A DNA stretch of 64,000 nt, from NCBI GenBank assembly GCA_946902875.1, contig OX336354.1, positions 10,513,247 to 10,577,246 of the forward strand. The letters run 5' to 3'. This DNA comes from Nematopogon swammerdamellus. Its lineage: Eukaryota; Arthropoda; Insecta; Lepidoptera; Adelidae. The translations under genes were made by a program, and so were the position numbers. The notes under the pieces were generated by a model that was not told where the DNA came from, made no database searches, and was given only the letters and a program-made list of their open reading frames with translations. Positions 44,614-57,560 of this stretch are shown here, one piece after another; position 1 is the first letter of the stretch; each line of letters opens with the position of its first letter.

Positions 44614-44932
44614 CTGTGGAGAAGCGGGGTTATACTGGCGGAGATGATCACCGAAACGAACCTGTGCGTGTGACCGTCAACGTCACCGGCACGCATACAA
44701 ATTATTGTTATGTAGGTGTTCGACAGGTCGACCGAAGGGGCCCTGAGGGTCCCTCAAAAAAACTCAAAAATAAAAAAAGTCAAATATCTTAAAAATAATA
44801 AAAAAAATATATACTAAAAAAACTCTAAACACTCAAAAAACTTAAATAAAAAAACACCTATAACTTGTAACGTAGACAGAAGTAAGTATAACTTCTAACG
44901 CGCGAAACTACCTACACGCACTTTTTTAGGGT

Positions 44933-45372
44933 TCCGTATCCGTCGTACGGGATACTATTACTAAGCCTACGCCGTCTGTCTGTCTGTCCGTCTCTCCGTC
45001 TGTCCGAGGGCTGTATCTCTTGAACCGTAATAGGTAGCCCGTTGAAATTTTCACAGAATATGTGTTATGGCCAATTTTCAAAATAATAAAAATAAGAAGG
45101 GAAGCACTGACATGGCACCTAGTTCACCCTGTGTTATGGGCTGACATCACGGATGTTGTAGGTGATGTAGCCAACCGTGTCAGGTTCCATAAAAAAAAAA
45201 AAAAAAAAAAAAAGAAAAAGTAAAAAATTCACGAGGTCCCCATACAATAAACTAAAAAGTGTATGCGCGCCATCCACCGAAAAGAGTATGAAGCATTTTA
45301 ACTAATACATAGATGGCACGAGTGAGTGAACCCTCGGTGCGCGAGCTCGACTCGCACTTGGCCGGTTTTTTT
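44933..45372 (+). repeat. Repeat E with nested SINE 3' end
   Basis: Begins TTTTTAGGGTTCCGTATCCG, ATTACTAAGCCTACGCCG, GTCTG/GTCCG repeats, TCTTGAACCGTAATAGG, then a SINE 3' end (about 45100-45225 with poly-A), then TTCACGAGGTCCCC and GTGCGCGAGCTCGACTCG, CACTTGGCCGG. Confidence 0.65.
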
Positions 45373-46284
45373 TTTATTTATTGAACCTTTGGTTTTGGAA
45401 TAATCACGTACAGAGCAAATGAACGTATTTTTCCTTGTTATAACTTTGTGTACTTTAGGTATTTAAATGCGTAGGTATTAAATACATACGTTTTTTATGA
45501 CTTTTTGACTATTTTCACCTAAAGTCTAAACTGTTAAATATCAAAATTGTTTTCTTCTACGACAGCGAAATGACTTTATTCACATAAAATATAAAAAAAT
45601 AATACTAATAACTAATACGTATGAATGTATTTTTATATATTGATTTATCATCTTTATTTCACATTTTGAAATACATTTACATTAATTTTACATATATTAT
45701 AACTATAAAAAGTAATAAAAATACACAAAATTAATACAAACAAATAAAAATGGTAATACCGCCGGCGGCGGGAGGCAAGCCTCCAAGCACACCGGCGGGT
45801 GCAGGCCGTGGCTACGGAGCTCTCCGAGACGACGCGAGGCAAGCTACGAGCGATAGGTGGTGGACGTGGATATATATTGATATTATTAATAAAATTGTAC
45901 ACAGGTTCAAATATTTAGATTTTTTTGTCGTCTTCAGTGAAAATATACAATATAATATATGACATAAATGCGTATGAAGGTACAAATAACTAAAGTAGTG
46001 CCATATAGAATAATAGGGCTAGCATTGCGACTGCGAGCATGCGCAGTCGTGAACCAATTAGCTGATCGCTGGGCTGAGCCTTTTTATTTAATTATATGCC
46101 CACAAAAATGTTTCGTATATGCTGATCGTACCTTCCTATATGTGTAGAAAACAACCGTTGAGGAGATCAGAGACATTCATTATCAGAAACCCATGTTGGT
46201 TGTGTGTATTCGATTTGAAAGACCAGGAGAAATTTACTCTACTACTACTAACCTATTGAAAAAAATATATTTGGAACATAAGCT

Positions 46285-46940
46285 TAAGCCGCGGTAACTC
46301 AGTGAGACCGACCGCACGGTCGACTGTCGGTCTGATCATAATCTCGATCGGTGCTTGGATAGGTGCCCGCTCGACCTTTAGAGGCTGACCGTTTTTCTGA
46401 TTCCCGCGCAAAACTGTAGGTCCCTTCCACAGAGCATCGAATACCGCGCGCGCCTCTCCTAGAGGCGAAAGTAATAATAATATTTGAAACCCAATAACTA
46501 CACGCAGTGCTGCTAGCGCTTCGTATGTGTGTGTGTGTGTGTTAGTATCGACACTACACACAAAGAGGAGCAAGTTAGGCACACGAACAAAACAAATGAA
46601 CACGCACAACACACATGTAAGTCACAGGCCACGCCCACAGGCTTCAACGCCGTTGTAGGGAAATCGCGCTCAGGGCGTCTCTAGGAGGGGGCGCGCGCGG
46701 TATTCGATGCTCTGTGGTCCCTTCCCTTCTTACTTACCTTACCTTACAGTAGGTGGTAGGATTTAAACCGGTTGGGTTGATACCACCGCACTGAATGAAA
46801 GGTCGGTTAAAACAGCTATGTAATAAATAGTTCGTGTTTTCCGTCCAGTTCAGTGTAGCCGGCACGATGATAGGGAAGTGCTGACATGGCAATGGCACCC
46901 AGTTCACCAAGGTGTTGATGGGGCTGACATTACGGATGTC
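46285..46940 (+). mobile_element. SINE family B carrying a hAT-like element
   Basis: SINE from GCCGCGGTAACTCAGTG to AACTGTAGGTCCCTTC, interrupted at 46428-46716, then resuming with GTCCCTTCCCTTCTTAC, GGTAGGATTTAAACC, to GCTGACATTACGGATGTC. The 3' tail is missing. Confidence 0.75.
46428..46716. mobile_element. hAT-like MITE with exact 8-bp target duplication
   Basis: Ends CACAGAGCATCGAATACCGC and GCGGTATTCGATGCTCTGTG are perfect inverted repeats. The target duplication GTCCCTTC is present at 46420-46427 and 46717-46724; the intact SINE has it once. Length 289 bp, with no ORF of note. A TG run lies inside. A related copy is at 27303-27586. Confidence 0.85.
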
Positions 46941-47595
46941 GGATCCAATACGATGAATTTAGATTTTAAACTGTAAATTGAAGCTTTCAAGACATATAAA
47001 TAATAAAATAAATAAAAATAAAACTTTCAGACTTTGTCCATAACTACACAAAAACAACAAACAAAGAAACAAAACATCAAACAAAAAAAAAACATTACCG
47101 ATAAGGGCATAACAAAAAAATTTAGAACGGAAGTAGTTTAGTTTTAACTAAACGTTAATCTTAAAATGAAAAGTTTTAGGATAATAAGATTGTTTATTTT
47201 ACGTATTATACTTTTCTGCATTTGAAAAGAGGACTTTAATGAAAAAAATTATTTTCTTTCAGTAAACCTTGTTCACGGCCAGGGACCCACGTTGTTTCTT
47301 TAGGCAGAATCATCGAATGTCGATTTGCAGCTTCAGCAAGAAAATCACAAAATATATCTATATAGTAAACGCCCTAGAAACATTAAAATAACGATAGTCA
47401 TTAAATCCTGGTTAAATGTTAGCATCGACAATGACTAGATACTATAAAGTAGCTGGATTGTGCGAGCGGAGGAAGCGACGCATTCTGATCACGCGATTCC
47501 GGTCACGTGACTGTCATGGCCGCCCGCCGCGCTTTTGCGCTTCATGCTTAAACTGGATTATTGAGAGATTCATACAGAGGGAGTTGATAATTTGG

Positions 47596-47850
47596 TGTAA
47601 AACTGTAGGTCCCTTCTCTTGCCCCTTACTAGGTGGTACGCTCAAATTATAGCCGTCTGGGTTAGTACCACCGTACTGGATGTGAGATGGCCGCATAGCA
47701 GCCTCGATTGTGTTCTCCTCTAGTCCAGTATAGCCAGCAATCCAGGGAAGTTTCTGGTGCGGCACCTACCTTCTCGGAGGTGATATTGGCTGGTCGGAAC
47801 ATGTGCTTTGGCTCCTCCAACTCAGCATCCGGATTTAATAAAAAAAATAA
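47596..47850 (+). mobile_element. SINE family D, head missing
   Basis: Starts GTAAAACTGTAGGTCCC, CTTGCCCCTTACTAGG, then GTACTGGATGTGAGATGGCC, ACCTACCTTCTCGGAGGTG and GCATCCGGATTTAATAAAAAAA. Confidence 0.75.
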
Positions 47851-48043
47851 AATTGAATGGCTTTACCGATTTAGACGTAGTTTTAACGAATGCAATCTAA
47901 CACTCAAGACAACCGGCACAGGTGTCTGTGCCAAAAACTTAAACGGAAGATCAGGCCCAGCCGATAACACCATCCTCGCGATACCACGCTCAGAGAGGCG
48001 TGATGCCAGGTATAAAGCGGAATAATCTTCTAGTGCTGATTCC

Positions 48044-48262
48044 CTAGCCCCTTACAAGGTGGTAGGCTCAAATCCTAGATTCCTACTGGATGTAAGATGG
48101 CCGCATAGCAGCCTCGGTTGTGTTCCTCTAATCCAGCATAGCCAGAAATCCAAAGAGAAGTCTCCGGAATGGCACCTACCTTCTCGGAGGTGATATTGGC
48201 TGGTCGGAGTATGTGCTTTGGCCCCCTGCGACTCAGCCACCAATACCGGATTACTTAAAAAA
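48044..48262 (+). mobile_element. SINE family D, head missing
   Basis: CCCCTTACAAGGTGGTAGGC, TACTGGATGTAAGATGGCC, CACCTACCTTCTCGGAGG and ACCGGATTACTTAAAAAAA. A small deletion removed the GGTACCACCG part. Confidence 0.75.
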
Positions 48263-51200
48263 ATTATGTAGACGAGAGAAAAGGAATCTTACTTTGCCCT
48301 TATAATTTCTACTATTAAATAATATTTTCGAAGTTTGCGATTAAGTTTCCGAACAAATAAAATAAATAAATTCCGTCCCCACAAAATACATTCACTACCA
48401 AGAAAACTGTTTTATTACTTGCAATGCTCGCTGCCTCCAATTATGCAAACGAGCTATGCGATTTGTTCCAAACCCCAAAAACAAAAATCCATTGCGTCAG
48501 TCACCCCCACATTCTGGAGCAAACCGAAGCAATTACGTGATTTGTCCAAAAAAAAACGCAAGTGCCCCCTGCCCCCGCCCCGCCCTTTCCCCACTCGTTC
48601 CAAAACTAAAATGCCGACAAACATGGCGCCGGGATTTATGACAAGCGCGACCGGAAGCGGGAGAAAAGGCGGGAAAGTGTCCGGCGCCCCCTGTCGTCGC
48701 AGTCGGTGAGAATATTTATTGTCGCGATTGCATAAAAAAGAAAAATGTCATAATATTTTATTTTCGGCCACTAGCGCACGACTTAGAACCGACGCTGATG
48801 TTAGGAAGATTTAAGTAGATAACTACCTACCTACTAGGACAATATTTTGAAAAAAAATGATGACATAAAAAATAATTTTAAACTTTAAATGCAAACATTA
48901 CTTAAAGCGAATGACATTGAAATAGATCTTCTAACATCTATACCGGTTGATATATATAGGTATACTCGGCGCTGGAGTGAATTGCGATTTGGTAACGCAT
49001 AACGTATCGCAGTTAAGTTTAAATATGAGTGAATCCCGGCACTATGATTTATTTATACACACCTACTTTCAGATCGAAATGAGAACCACGTTTTCAAATT
49101 CATGTAAAACTTCAACAGCGTAGGCCGTCCTTTCTACTTTCCTGTTCGGTTCTGTGACGCAAGCCCTCCACAACCCTCGAGGTTGCCTCATATCGAGGGT
49201 CGCTCGCATAAAATATAGCTCTCGCTATATTTGTTTGAGGCCAAAAGCAATAATATTGTGACTTATTGCCGTCTGCGCGCGATGCTTTGATCAAAGCCAA
49301 CGTATTGTAGCCTTCTGTGAAGGCGGGCAGTCGCTCTCTGGTTGGGAAACGAAACAAATTAATCCTATAATTCCATTTGGAAAATATACTGGTGGAAAAC
49401 TTTCTTTCTATTAAAATATTATATACATATTTATGTTATAAAGAGCTTATGTAGATATAACTTATACTGGAACATAATAAATGATAAATAACAAACAAGA
49501 AAAATATGTTTACTGATTTTCTCAAAGAAGAAAATATTGTTATATCCGTGATAGGCATATAATAAGCTGTAGGAACTGTGATACTTGATAGTATCATTTT
49601 AATTAGTTAAACAAGAATGGTCAATAAATAAAGAGTAAAATACATCATGTACCTACTTAAATGATCCCTGTTTCCCAAAATAAGATTCCCTAATTATGGC
49701 AATCATAGTATCTCATCCGGTAGTTCAACTGTTTTACTATATAAGTATTACAGTACCTACAGTTTAATATATACGTATCACGGATGCCACAATACAACTA
49801 ATACAAGAAAAACCGAAATAGAAATTGAGAAAAACAGAAATTGAGGAGAGCACCTGAGCTCCTGGTACAGAAGTTTTCTTACTTAACAAAATGAATATTT
49901 TGTAATTATGTACAAGTTCAGACATTTGGATGTATTCATTTCGGGAACAGCTGGATCATGAATAATTTTCCACAGCTCGCTGGGGAAGTCGAAGAAATGA
50001 TGTCGGCGCGGTATAAACGACCAACACGGTAAAATACCATCAACTACAGCGTTCCCGCCCTTTTATGCTTGCGTTAGGTTAATTTTAAGCATTGGTAAAA
50101 TTTTACCGCCTAAGTTTTTAGCGTTACTGAATTACAATAATTAGGTATCTATACTATAATGTGTGATCCATAAAGCGAACGAATTGAGGTATGCAATTTA
50201 TTCCCGTCTACCCATACAAATAACATAATTACTTTGACACTCAAAGCTATCGTTTCCCGAAAATATTGTGAATAGCCGATTCATACACGAGGAAGTGAAT
50301 TCCCATTATGCCTCTTGCTGGTCGTAGATATATACCTAATTATATACCTTTCAACTTCTCTATACAGTATAATTCGAATAATTCTCTATACAGGCAGAAA
50401 GAACCACTCTACTTCACAATATCCTCAACATTCACCGCACACCCGCCCATTTCCACCGCCGGGCATTTTTCAAAACGTTCGCACCACCGGAAGTCGTCTC
50501 CCTGCAGGCTTCGCAGGATCGATCGTGGGGAGGGGGTCGAGGAAGGAAGGGGGCCCCCAAAGCCTTGACCCCTCTCGCCCCGGGGGCAACACGTGGCGAA
50601 GACCGACTGAATACAAAATGCGAACACTTCAGCCGATAAAAACCCTAACTGACCGGGGGCAAAGCCGTTGGAAAACTGGAATTTGCTCTGGCGTAGTAGA
50701 GTTTAATTTAGGTTAGCGCGGGGCACGCAAGCGTTGAAGGCATAGAATAGAAAGGTAATGCTAAATGGCGGTGAAATATCTTTTTACTTTGTATGTACAT
50801 ATTAATTATAAATCTGTGGTAATGTTTATTTAGAAAAAATGTGAGTCTTATCAATGCCCGTTTTTTTACACTTGTGTGTTACTAATGCGTTATGCATTAG
50901 TAACATTCGTGTACAGTTTTTATAGCATCGTTTTGTAACATCGTTTTTCGTTTTTTTTTTTTCAGTTTCTTTCCTAAACGTTGTGACAGATAATATATCT
51001 ACATATTTTTTTCTACAATTGGCAAACAAATCGTCTATTATTGTTATTTATTTATTTATTTTTATGGGGAAGCTGGCACAGTGGCTGTGCCATGGAGTCC
51101 ATTGGACATTAAAGACATATTCAATAACACCACGCTCAGTGAGGTGTCATACCAGCGGCAAGGAGTCGATATAACTTCTCCTATGGTAGACTATGGTAGA

Positions 51201-51291
51201 CCACTATTTAACGTTAACGGGGCTATCCAACAGTTAACGTGAACCTACGCCAATAAACATCAGTGACAGGTCAGGCTACATTTTATTGGTT

Positions 51292-51772
51292 TTTAGGGTT
51301 CTGTATCTCAAAAGAGGAAAAAACGTAATCCTTATAGAATCGTTCTTGTGTCTGTCTGTGTGTCTGTCCGTCCGTCTGTCACAGCCTATTTTCGATTTTA
51401 TTTTAAATGAACGAATTTAGATTTTGGGATAAGTTTTGGAGGATAAATTAAAAATAAATAAATGTTAAGTGCATCATGTGGAATATCGTTGAAAAGGGCT
51501 CGTTATAAGGAATATACAAATATATATATTTTATAATTTTAAAATGCATAGTTTAAAAACTATTAAAAAATATATAAAAAAATCGAGTATCCCCCTCCCC
51601 CTTTTATTTCCGAAACTACGGGGTCTAAAATTTCGAAAAAAATAGAGTATATAGGGCCTCTCTTATAGTTTACAGGAAGAGCTAAGCGAAAATCCTAGGT
51701 ACGTCTTAAAGTTAACGGAAAACGGTACGGAAACCTCTCCACGCGAGTTCGACTCGCTTGACCGCTCTTTTA
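51292..51772 (+). repeat. Repeat E, diverged copy
   Basis: TTTTTAGGGTTCTGTATCTC, TGTCTGTCCGTCCGTCTG and, at the far end, GGTACGGAAACC, CGAGTTCGACTCGCTTGACC. A SINE 3' end follows directly (51766-51878, minus; ATGGAAACTAACACGC, GTGAACTAGGTGCCG). Confidence 0.55.
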
Positions 51773-54700
51773 ATGGAAACTAACACGCTTAGCTACATCA
51801 TCTACAACATACTTGATGTCAGCACATAACACCTTGGTGAACTAGGTGCCGTGTCAGTGCTTCCCTTTGGTCGTGATCGTTTGTATCGTCGTAGTTATCG
51901 CGTCTTAGTATTTATTTGTATTTCGTGTGTTGTATATTTCTTGCACAATAAACAATTTATTATATGTTTGATTTTATATAAAACAGACAAAGAGACCGCG
52001 CACTTCTGCTCCAGCTTTATTCTCTGAGCTGGCGCTGAAACGCCGCCACCGAGCGAGGTCCGTGAAGTGTTGTAAGCGGTGCACTTGTCGTCTGTCCGTC
52101 GCCGGAATGCTAACTAGCGACGTTAGGAGATGTTGGTTTAATGTGTTTTAGTCTAGCCTACCTGCCGCGACGCGACCACCCCCGCCGCCACCGCTACGGG
52201 CAGTCCTCATTTGTGTAAGTAAATTAATTTTCATTTTCTTTTCTTTATACAACATAATTGAATTATAATTAATTTCAAACAATCTCTATTGCACACCAAA
52301 CCTGATGGGTCGACCGTTGGAGGCTGACCGTGGTTCGGATTCCACGTTAAACTATAGGTCCCTTCCCTTCTTGGTTGGAAAGGCAGACTAAATTCGATAC
52401 ACAGACTTAATATATAGTCATACCAGAGATTGTAGGTAATATTGATGGTTGTGCGAAAATTAACTGAAAGTACTAATAATTTAAATACACTAAACATAAA
52501 TGCATGCAATACTCAAATACTAATAGGTACATTATGTAGGTACATATTTACACACACAATAACAAATACAATGCAATACAAATGATGAGACATCAGGATA
52601 CATGCGTGAGAGAGACACCATTTGTTGGAAACGTTTTTAACGAAAAAAAAAAAACAATAACAAAAATTAAATACGCAGTAGGTTATAATGACCAAAGGGT
52701 TCAACAAAAAAATATGTTCCACTTCTTGTTTAAGCGTTTCAACAGCAACAAAAAGTGTGCATTCTGCTTTAGTAAATCGCGCACATGTTTCAATGTTCTG
52801 TGGTCTCGTCGCTCAGGGCGGGCGGGGGGTGAAAATCGCTTTTCTGTTATTATTATTACTAGGCGGGGCGACAGCGGGCACAGGGGGCGCGAGGAGAGAC
52901 CGTACTCGCCCTCCATTTACGAAAATATGCCTTAAAGCCTTGCCGACTAGCAGGTATCTATTTTGTAGGTATTGGGAATATGCAGCCAGTATACGTTTCA
53001 ATTTTCAGGACATGAAAATGGGTTTCAAACGAATGAATTTTTAGAACTTGTAGTATTAGTTTAGTTTTGTTTTAAGATATTTGGTATTTTTTTTGTTCTT
53101 TGTTCATAGACAAACATTGTCACATTGATGCAATATTTTTGTATTAAATTGTATATGGAGTGTTGAAATACGTACAGTGAAAATTTATTTACCAGCGCGT
53201 TTTTCAGGGCATTTAGAACAGTATCACTAGACGTTAGATAAGATGTGTCTCTCAGATCTTTTTTATTCAACTTTTTTTTACTTTTCAAAACTACTTACAA
53301 CATTGCTCTTTTATCATACAAAATAAAATATCAAAACATTGGGTTTATAAAAAACAAACATTTACATTTTCGTCTCCAAATAAGCTGGGAAACTGCTGCT
53401 AAAGGGGTCACGGTAGGTCGCTATACGCCCTGTCGAGTCGAGTACCTAATTGCATTTACTAGATATCAAATGTCATTAGCTTCTTACCAGGACAAAAACA
53501 TATTTCTGACTTTTGAAACCCAAAGATTCCGAATAGGTAAGCACAGAAATATATTTCTTCCCATTGTAGGTATTGTCAGCGCGTACGTTCGTGGCCTCCG
53601 GCAGGAATGCGAGAATGGAATGTATAGAGCTGTGAATCAATCTATGAAAGTCACAACATTTACGAAACCTCTTTTTTATTTATGACATTAAATTATTTAT
53701 CTAATAAGGTTTTATTGCGTGGTTGAAGTACGAAGACAGAACAGGGATAATAGTTTAAAGATCTATCGACCTCCGCCCGCAGAGGCCACGAACGTGCGCG
53801 CTAACAGTATTTATTTCTATTCACTAAAGAACTCAAATGCAATGCAAAAACATTACGACCACTACACTGTGCAACGTATACACGAGTGCTTTTTATATTG
53901 CAGACTTTAAAGCGCTTTGTACACGCAAAATGCGTTTTTTATTAAATTGCACCAACAACCCGAGTGACTGGCGATTTAAAAATGATGAGAGTGAACAAGT
54001 AGGTGACTAAAGTAAAAGCACTTTAGTACAAATTAGATTATGACCCGAGTTGCTCCAACTATCGTGGGTGATAAACGACTTTTAAAACTACAACTTTTAG
54101 GTCGTAAAAGTAACATTAGGACTGGAAGGAGGGGAGGAAGACAGATTGTGTCTAAGTTCAAACTTCCTTTCGAACTTATTTTTATATATTTTATATTTTC
54201 TACATATTATGTGTGCGTGTATTTGTAGGTGTGTATTTATTTGTTATTATTAGCATTAATAATTAAATTTAATTCTATTTCTTCTTATATATCTAAGTCG
54301 AAATATGAGAAGATTTAAAATATGTCTATTTTTTTATTTATTGTGTATAAAATATATATATAAGACTAGTTAAAAGTATAGTATTAATGATTGGTATTTA
54401 AGCATATTTATGTAATTCCATTTTCAGTATACTTCCCTAATATATTGTAAGTATAACTATATGTATTTATAATTTTTATTATAGTTTTCATTTATATTTA
54501 GAAATCTTTTCATATTTCTTAATATTTTATTATTCTTTCATACACTTTAAAGGTAAAAAAATACATATTACATTAATAATACACACACAAAAAAACACAG
54601 GGAATCCTAGCTTCGGAAGCTGGGTTCCAGGAAACAAATACGGCTTTAGATAAAAATTGAACATTAGGTACAAACTAATATTACAAACAGACTAACTAGT

Positions 54701-55756
54701 TATTATAAGAAATTGTATGTTACCTATTGAATTTTCGGCTGTATATCATGTTTTTGACTAATAAATAAACTTGAATTTAAAGTATAAATATTTCACACCA
54801 CCCATCAACTTGACTGACCTACAATTTCAAGAGTGACTGGTAGGAGATCTCTGACTAGAAATTATCTCCAAATAGGCCTATTGCATTCTGTTAATTCTTT
54901 ATTATTTTACAATAATATGCATTTCGATAGAACACAACTATAAAACGAACATCTACCTCACGGTGCTTACTCCCTTTTGTCTCTCCGCCGCCGTCGATTT
55001 AGTACATAGTTATGTCGATTTAGTTAAGCAATATTTGAACACAGCATGTAACCAAATGTTTGTCTACTCATAACGAAGAGCAACCACTCATATTGGCCCT
55101 TGTTTTTTTAGCGTCCTGTATTTGTATTGTGCGGCACGGGGGCGGGTAGGGGAGCTGGGCAGCGGGGGTGGGGAGCGCGCCTATGCAAACATATAGGGCA
55201 AACATACACGAGATATATTAATATTAATAAAAATATCGGTTATATGATATGCTAGTTGGTCGGCTTTGATATATTATGTACTAACTGTGCTTGCGGCTCC
55301 GCCCGTTATAATCTTGGATTTAACATCAAATACGTTTTAGTTTTCTCTCATGCTGTGGTCACTTCTGGTCTTTATGGTATTCGAGTATGCATCGAAAGCG
55401 CAGTAACGATGACGTGTAACCAATATCGTGAGCACTGAGAAGTAGTAACCCTTCAATCTGGTAAAACTTCCCTTGCTGATAACTCAAGTTAGTATTGAAC
55501 ATTTTATCATAATTAAATTCCGTTAAATAAAGTCCAAAAATCCTGAAAAAAATCACCGCCCCCGCAGCGAAGACATAAGAGCAATTCGGCCATGCAGAGG
55601 GTCTAACGCTAACTCGCAAGCAACTTAATTCGATCGAAAATAATTTGCGAGTATCTTCGTAGCGCCGTAGACCCACAGGTGAGTGCGATAAGGCCGCCCG
55701 CCCACCAGCGACACATTCGTAGCCAGACGATACCTTTTTATTTAGGATTCTGAATT

Positions 55757-55995
55757 AATCCTTACTAGGTGGTAGGCTCAAATTGTAGCCGACTGGATTG
55801 GTACCACCGTACTGGATGTAAGATGGCCGCATAGCAGCCTCGGTTGTGTTCTCCTCTAGTCCAGTACAACCAGCAATCCAGGGAAGTCTCCCGTATGGCA
55901 CCTACCATCTTGGAGGAGATATATGCTGGTCGAAGCATGTGCTTTGGCCCCTCCGACTTAGCCACCCATACCGACATATTTACATAAAAAAAATG
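55757..55995 (+). mobile_element. SINE family D, head missing
   Basis: CTTACTAGGTGGTAGGCTC, GGATTGGTACCACCGTACTG, CAGCAATCCAGGGAAGTCTC and CCGACATATTTACATAAAAAAA. Lies about 150 bases from the Pax6 exon at 56142. Confidence 0.75.
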
Positions 55996-56141
55996 CAAAT
56001 ATTAAACATATGAATGCAATGCATAAAAAATAATTTGCAATATAAAAATAAAGCAATTTTTGTAGCTGGTGCGCGCGCTGCCTAAGTGACGCTTACCACT
56101 CGTGTTAGGGTTGGTTTACATGTGTCTTGAGAATATTTTAC

Positions 56142-56224
56142 CTGGATACGTGCCTCAGGTAATCCAATCTTTTCCGCCAGTCGCTCCCGCGCGAACACGT
56201 CGGGGTAGTGTGTCCTCTCGAATT
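56142..56224 (-). CDS. Pax6: Pax6-family exon: homeodomain middle
   Basis: Acceptor TTTGTTCACAG, donor CCAG|GTAAAA, phase 1 in and phase 0 out. With the split first codon it reads [28 protein letters not shown], homeodomain helices 1-2 exactly as in Pax6 (family knowledge). It joins to VWFSNRR in the next exon; a homeodomain split at this Q/V point is an ancestral intron position in Pax genes. The 83-bp exon has no indels. Confidence 0.96.
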
Positions 56225-56273
56225 CTGTGAACAAACATAGTATTTCCAATTTTTGATTATTATATTTTACATA

Positions 56274-56654
56274 CAGGCTGTCCCAAAACTCAACGTCAAG
56301 CGGGAACTAGGGAGTAGCCAGGGAAAAATAAGAAAAAAAATCTGAGTCATTTATTTTTTTAGAAAAAATTTAAATGAATATTTTTTTTTGGTAAAACTAC
56401 AGGCATTCTGGTTTTATTTGGGATACTGATCAATAGCAGAGTTATTTAGGCTACCAATAAAAAAAATTTAACAATTATATTTGCAAATTTGTAGTCGTAG
56501 TAGGTTCCTAAAAATGTTGTACGAGAAATTTTCAAAAAATGCTCATATCATAAAAAACAAATGGCTTCGATTTTTTTTTCTTATTTTTCCCTGAGTAGTC
56601 ATAAACTGGCCTGCTCCCTGGTTCCCGCTTGACGTTGAGTTTTGGGACACGTTG
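56274..56654. mobile_element. TA-flanked MITE beside a Pax6 acceptor
   Basis: Left CAGGCTGTCCCAAAACTCAA, CGTCAAGCGGGAAC; the right end, reversed, is CAACGTGTCCCAAAACTCAA, CGTCAAGCGGGAAC. Both sides are flanked by TA (56272-56273, 56655-56656). The inverted match extends to AGGGAAAAATAAGAAAAAAA. 381 bp, no ORF. Suits Tc1/mariner-type insertion. Confidence 0.75.
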
Positions 56655-57357
56655 TATAACACAATTTAAGGTGACGTGATTCAATAATGCCTGTATCCAA
56701 TAAAAAACCAACAGATTGCAATGGTGACAACTGCATCTAACAGATTCATCATGCACAGCCTGCATTATGAATCAGGTTTATCTGTATCAATTAGTAAATT
56801 CAAAAAAAGTACAGGGCGAAATTGGACGCTTTTTTTGACGAAATTTTTTTTTTCTCTTCTATTTTGGCTTTGCATTTATCTAAATAAGAATTTTTTTTTT
56901 TTCTAAAAGTCATGTTTGAAACTAATTTCACTCCAATAAGATCTTATTGTGTATGCTATCGGTTTGTGTGTGATTGATTGGATGTGTTTTTGGGTCAGAT
57001 TTGCGAGAAATTTTGTATGGAAGGCTGCTTCCATGTTTTCTTTATTCGTAGACGCAGACCCATCCCGCCAAGTCTAGGTAATCTAAACACGGCCACAAAG
57101 ACCACGCTAATGTAACTGTGAAGCGGTGACCCAGAAAATGTTCGGAAAGGTCGAACCCACGTTGGCGGTTCTCAGCATACAACAAGAGCACTGAAGACTA
57201 CGACACTGACCTAAGCACATAAAACAGATTAATTTTGGCTTTAGCTTGGCTCGTTCCTGTGTCGTCGTGTGCTTACTTACCAACATGATATGGGTTCAAT
57301 AAATATGATTACGAAAATTATTTGAAAGAGTACCGTATGTGGTCGGCACTTAAAAAG

Positions 57358-57560
57358 AATAACCCCACTGCATCTCTCCCCTTGCGCGTCGTAAAAGGCG
57401 ACTAAGAGATAAGGACAAGATTCCGTGCATAAGTGCGACAGGCTAGCTACCTATCACCTTGGCACAGTCCTTCCACAAAGTCTTGTAGCAGGCGGGCCTT
57501 CGTGCCTTACATGCTGCTTGATAGTTATCTTGTCCTAATACTTTGCTAAATGTATAGTGG
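57358..57560 (+). repeat. Dispersed repeat F, partial
   Basis: CCCCACTGCATCTCTCCCC, GTCGTAAAAGGCGACTAAGA, GCGACAGGCTAGC, GATAGTTATCTTGTCC; breaks off before the TG tail. Confidence 0.65.

Larger units (their letters stand above)
44614..56141. other. Pax6: Pax6 intron splitting the homeodomain (11.5 kb)
   Basis: No exon seen. It contains repeat E with a nested SINE (44933-45372), SINE B with a nested hAT-like element (46285-46940), SINE D copies (47596-47850, 48044-48262, 55757-55995), a second repeat E (51292-51772) followed by a SINE 3' end (51766-51878), and a SINE fragment (52309-52372). Parts without recognised repeats, such as 48330-48730 and 50290-50720, are richer in GC. Confidence 0.6.

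Noticed and set aside
49112..49357. 81-codon minus-strand ORF with fairly mixed residues
   Set aside because: No family match I can name, no splice frame with Pax6 and no start context; could be an old repeat or non-coding conserved DNA.
52582..53044. Two overlapping plus-strand ORFs of about 117 codons
   Set aside because: No recognised domain, no splice or codon-bias support, mixed composition; chance ORFs.
53245..53685. 146-codon plus-strand ORF
   Set aside because: AT-rich, no recognisable domain, no neighbouring exons; treated as chance.
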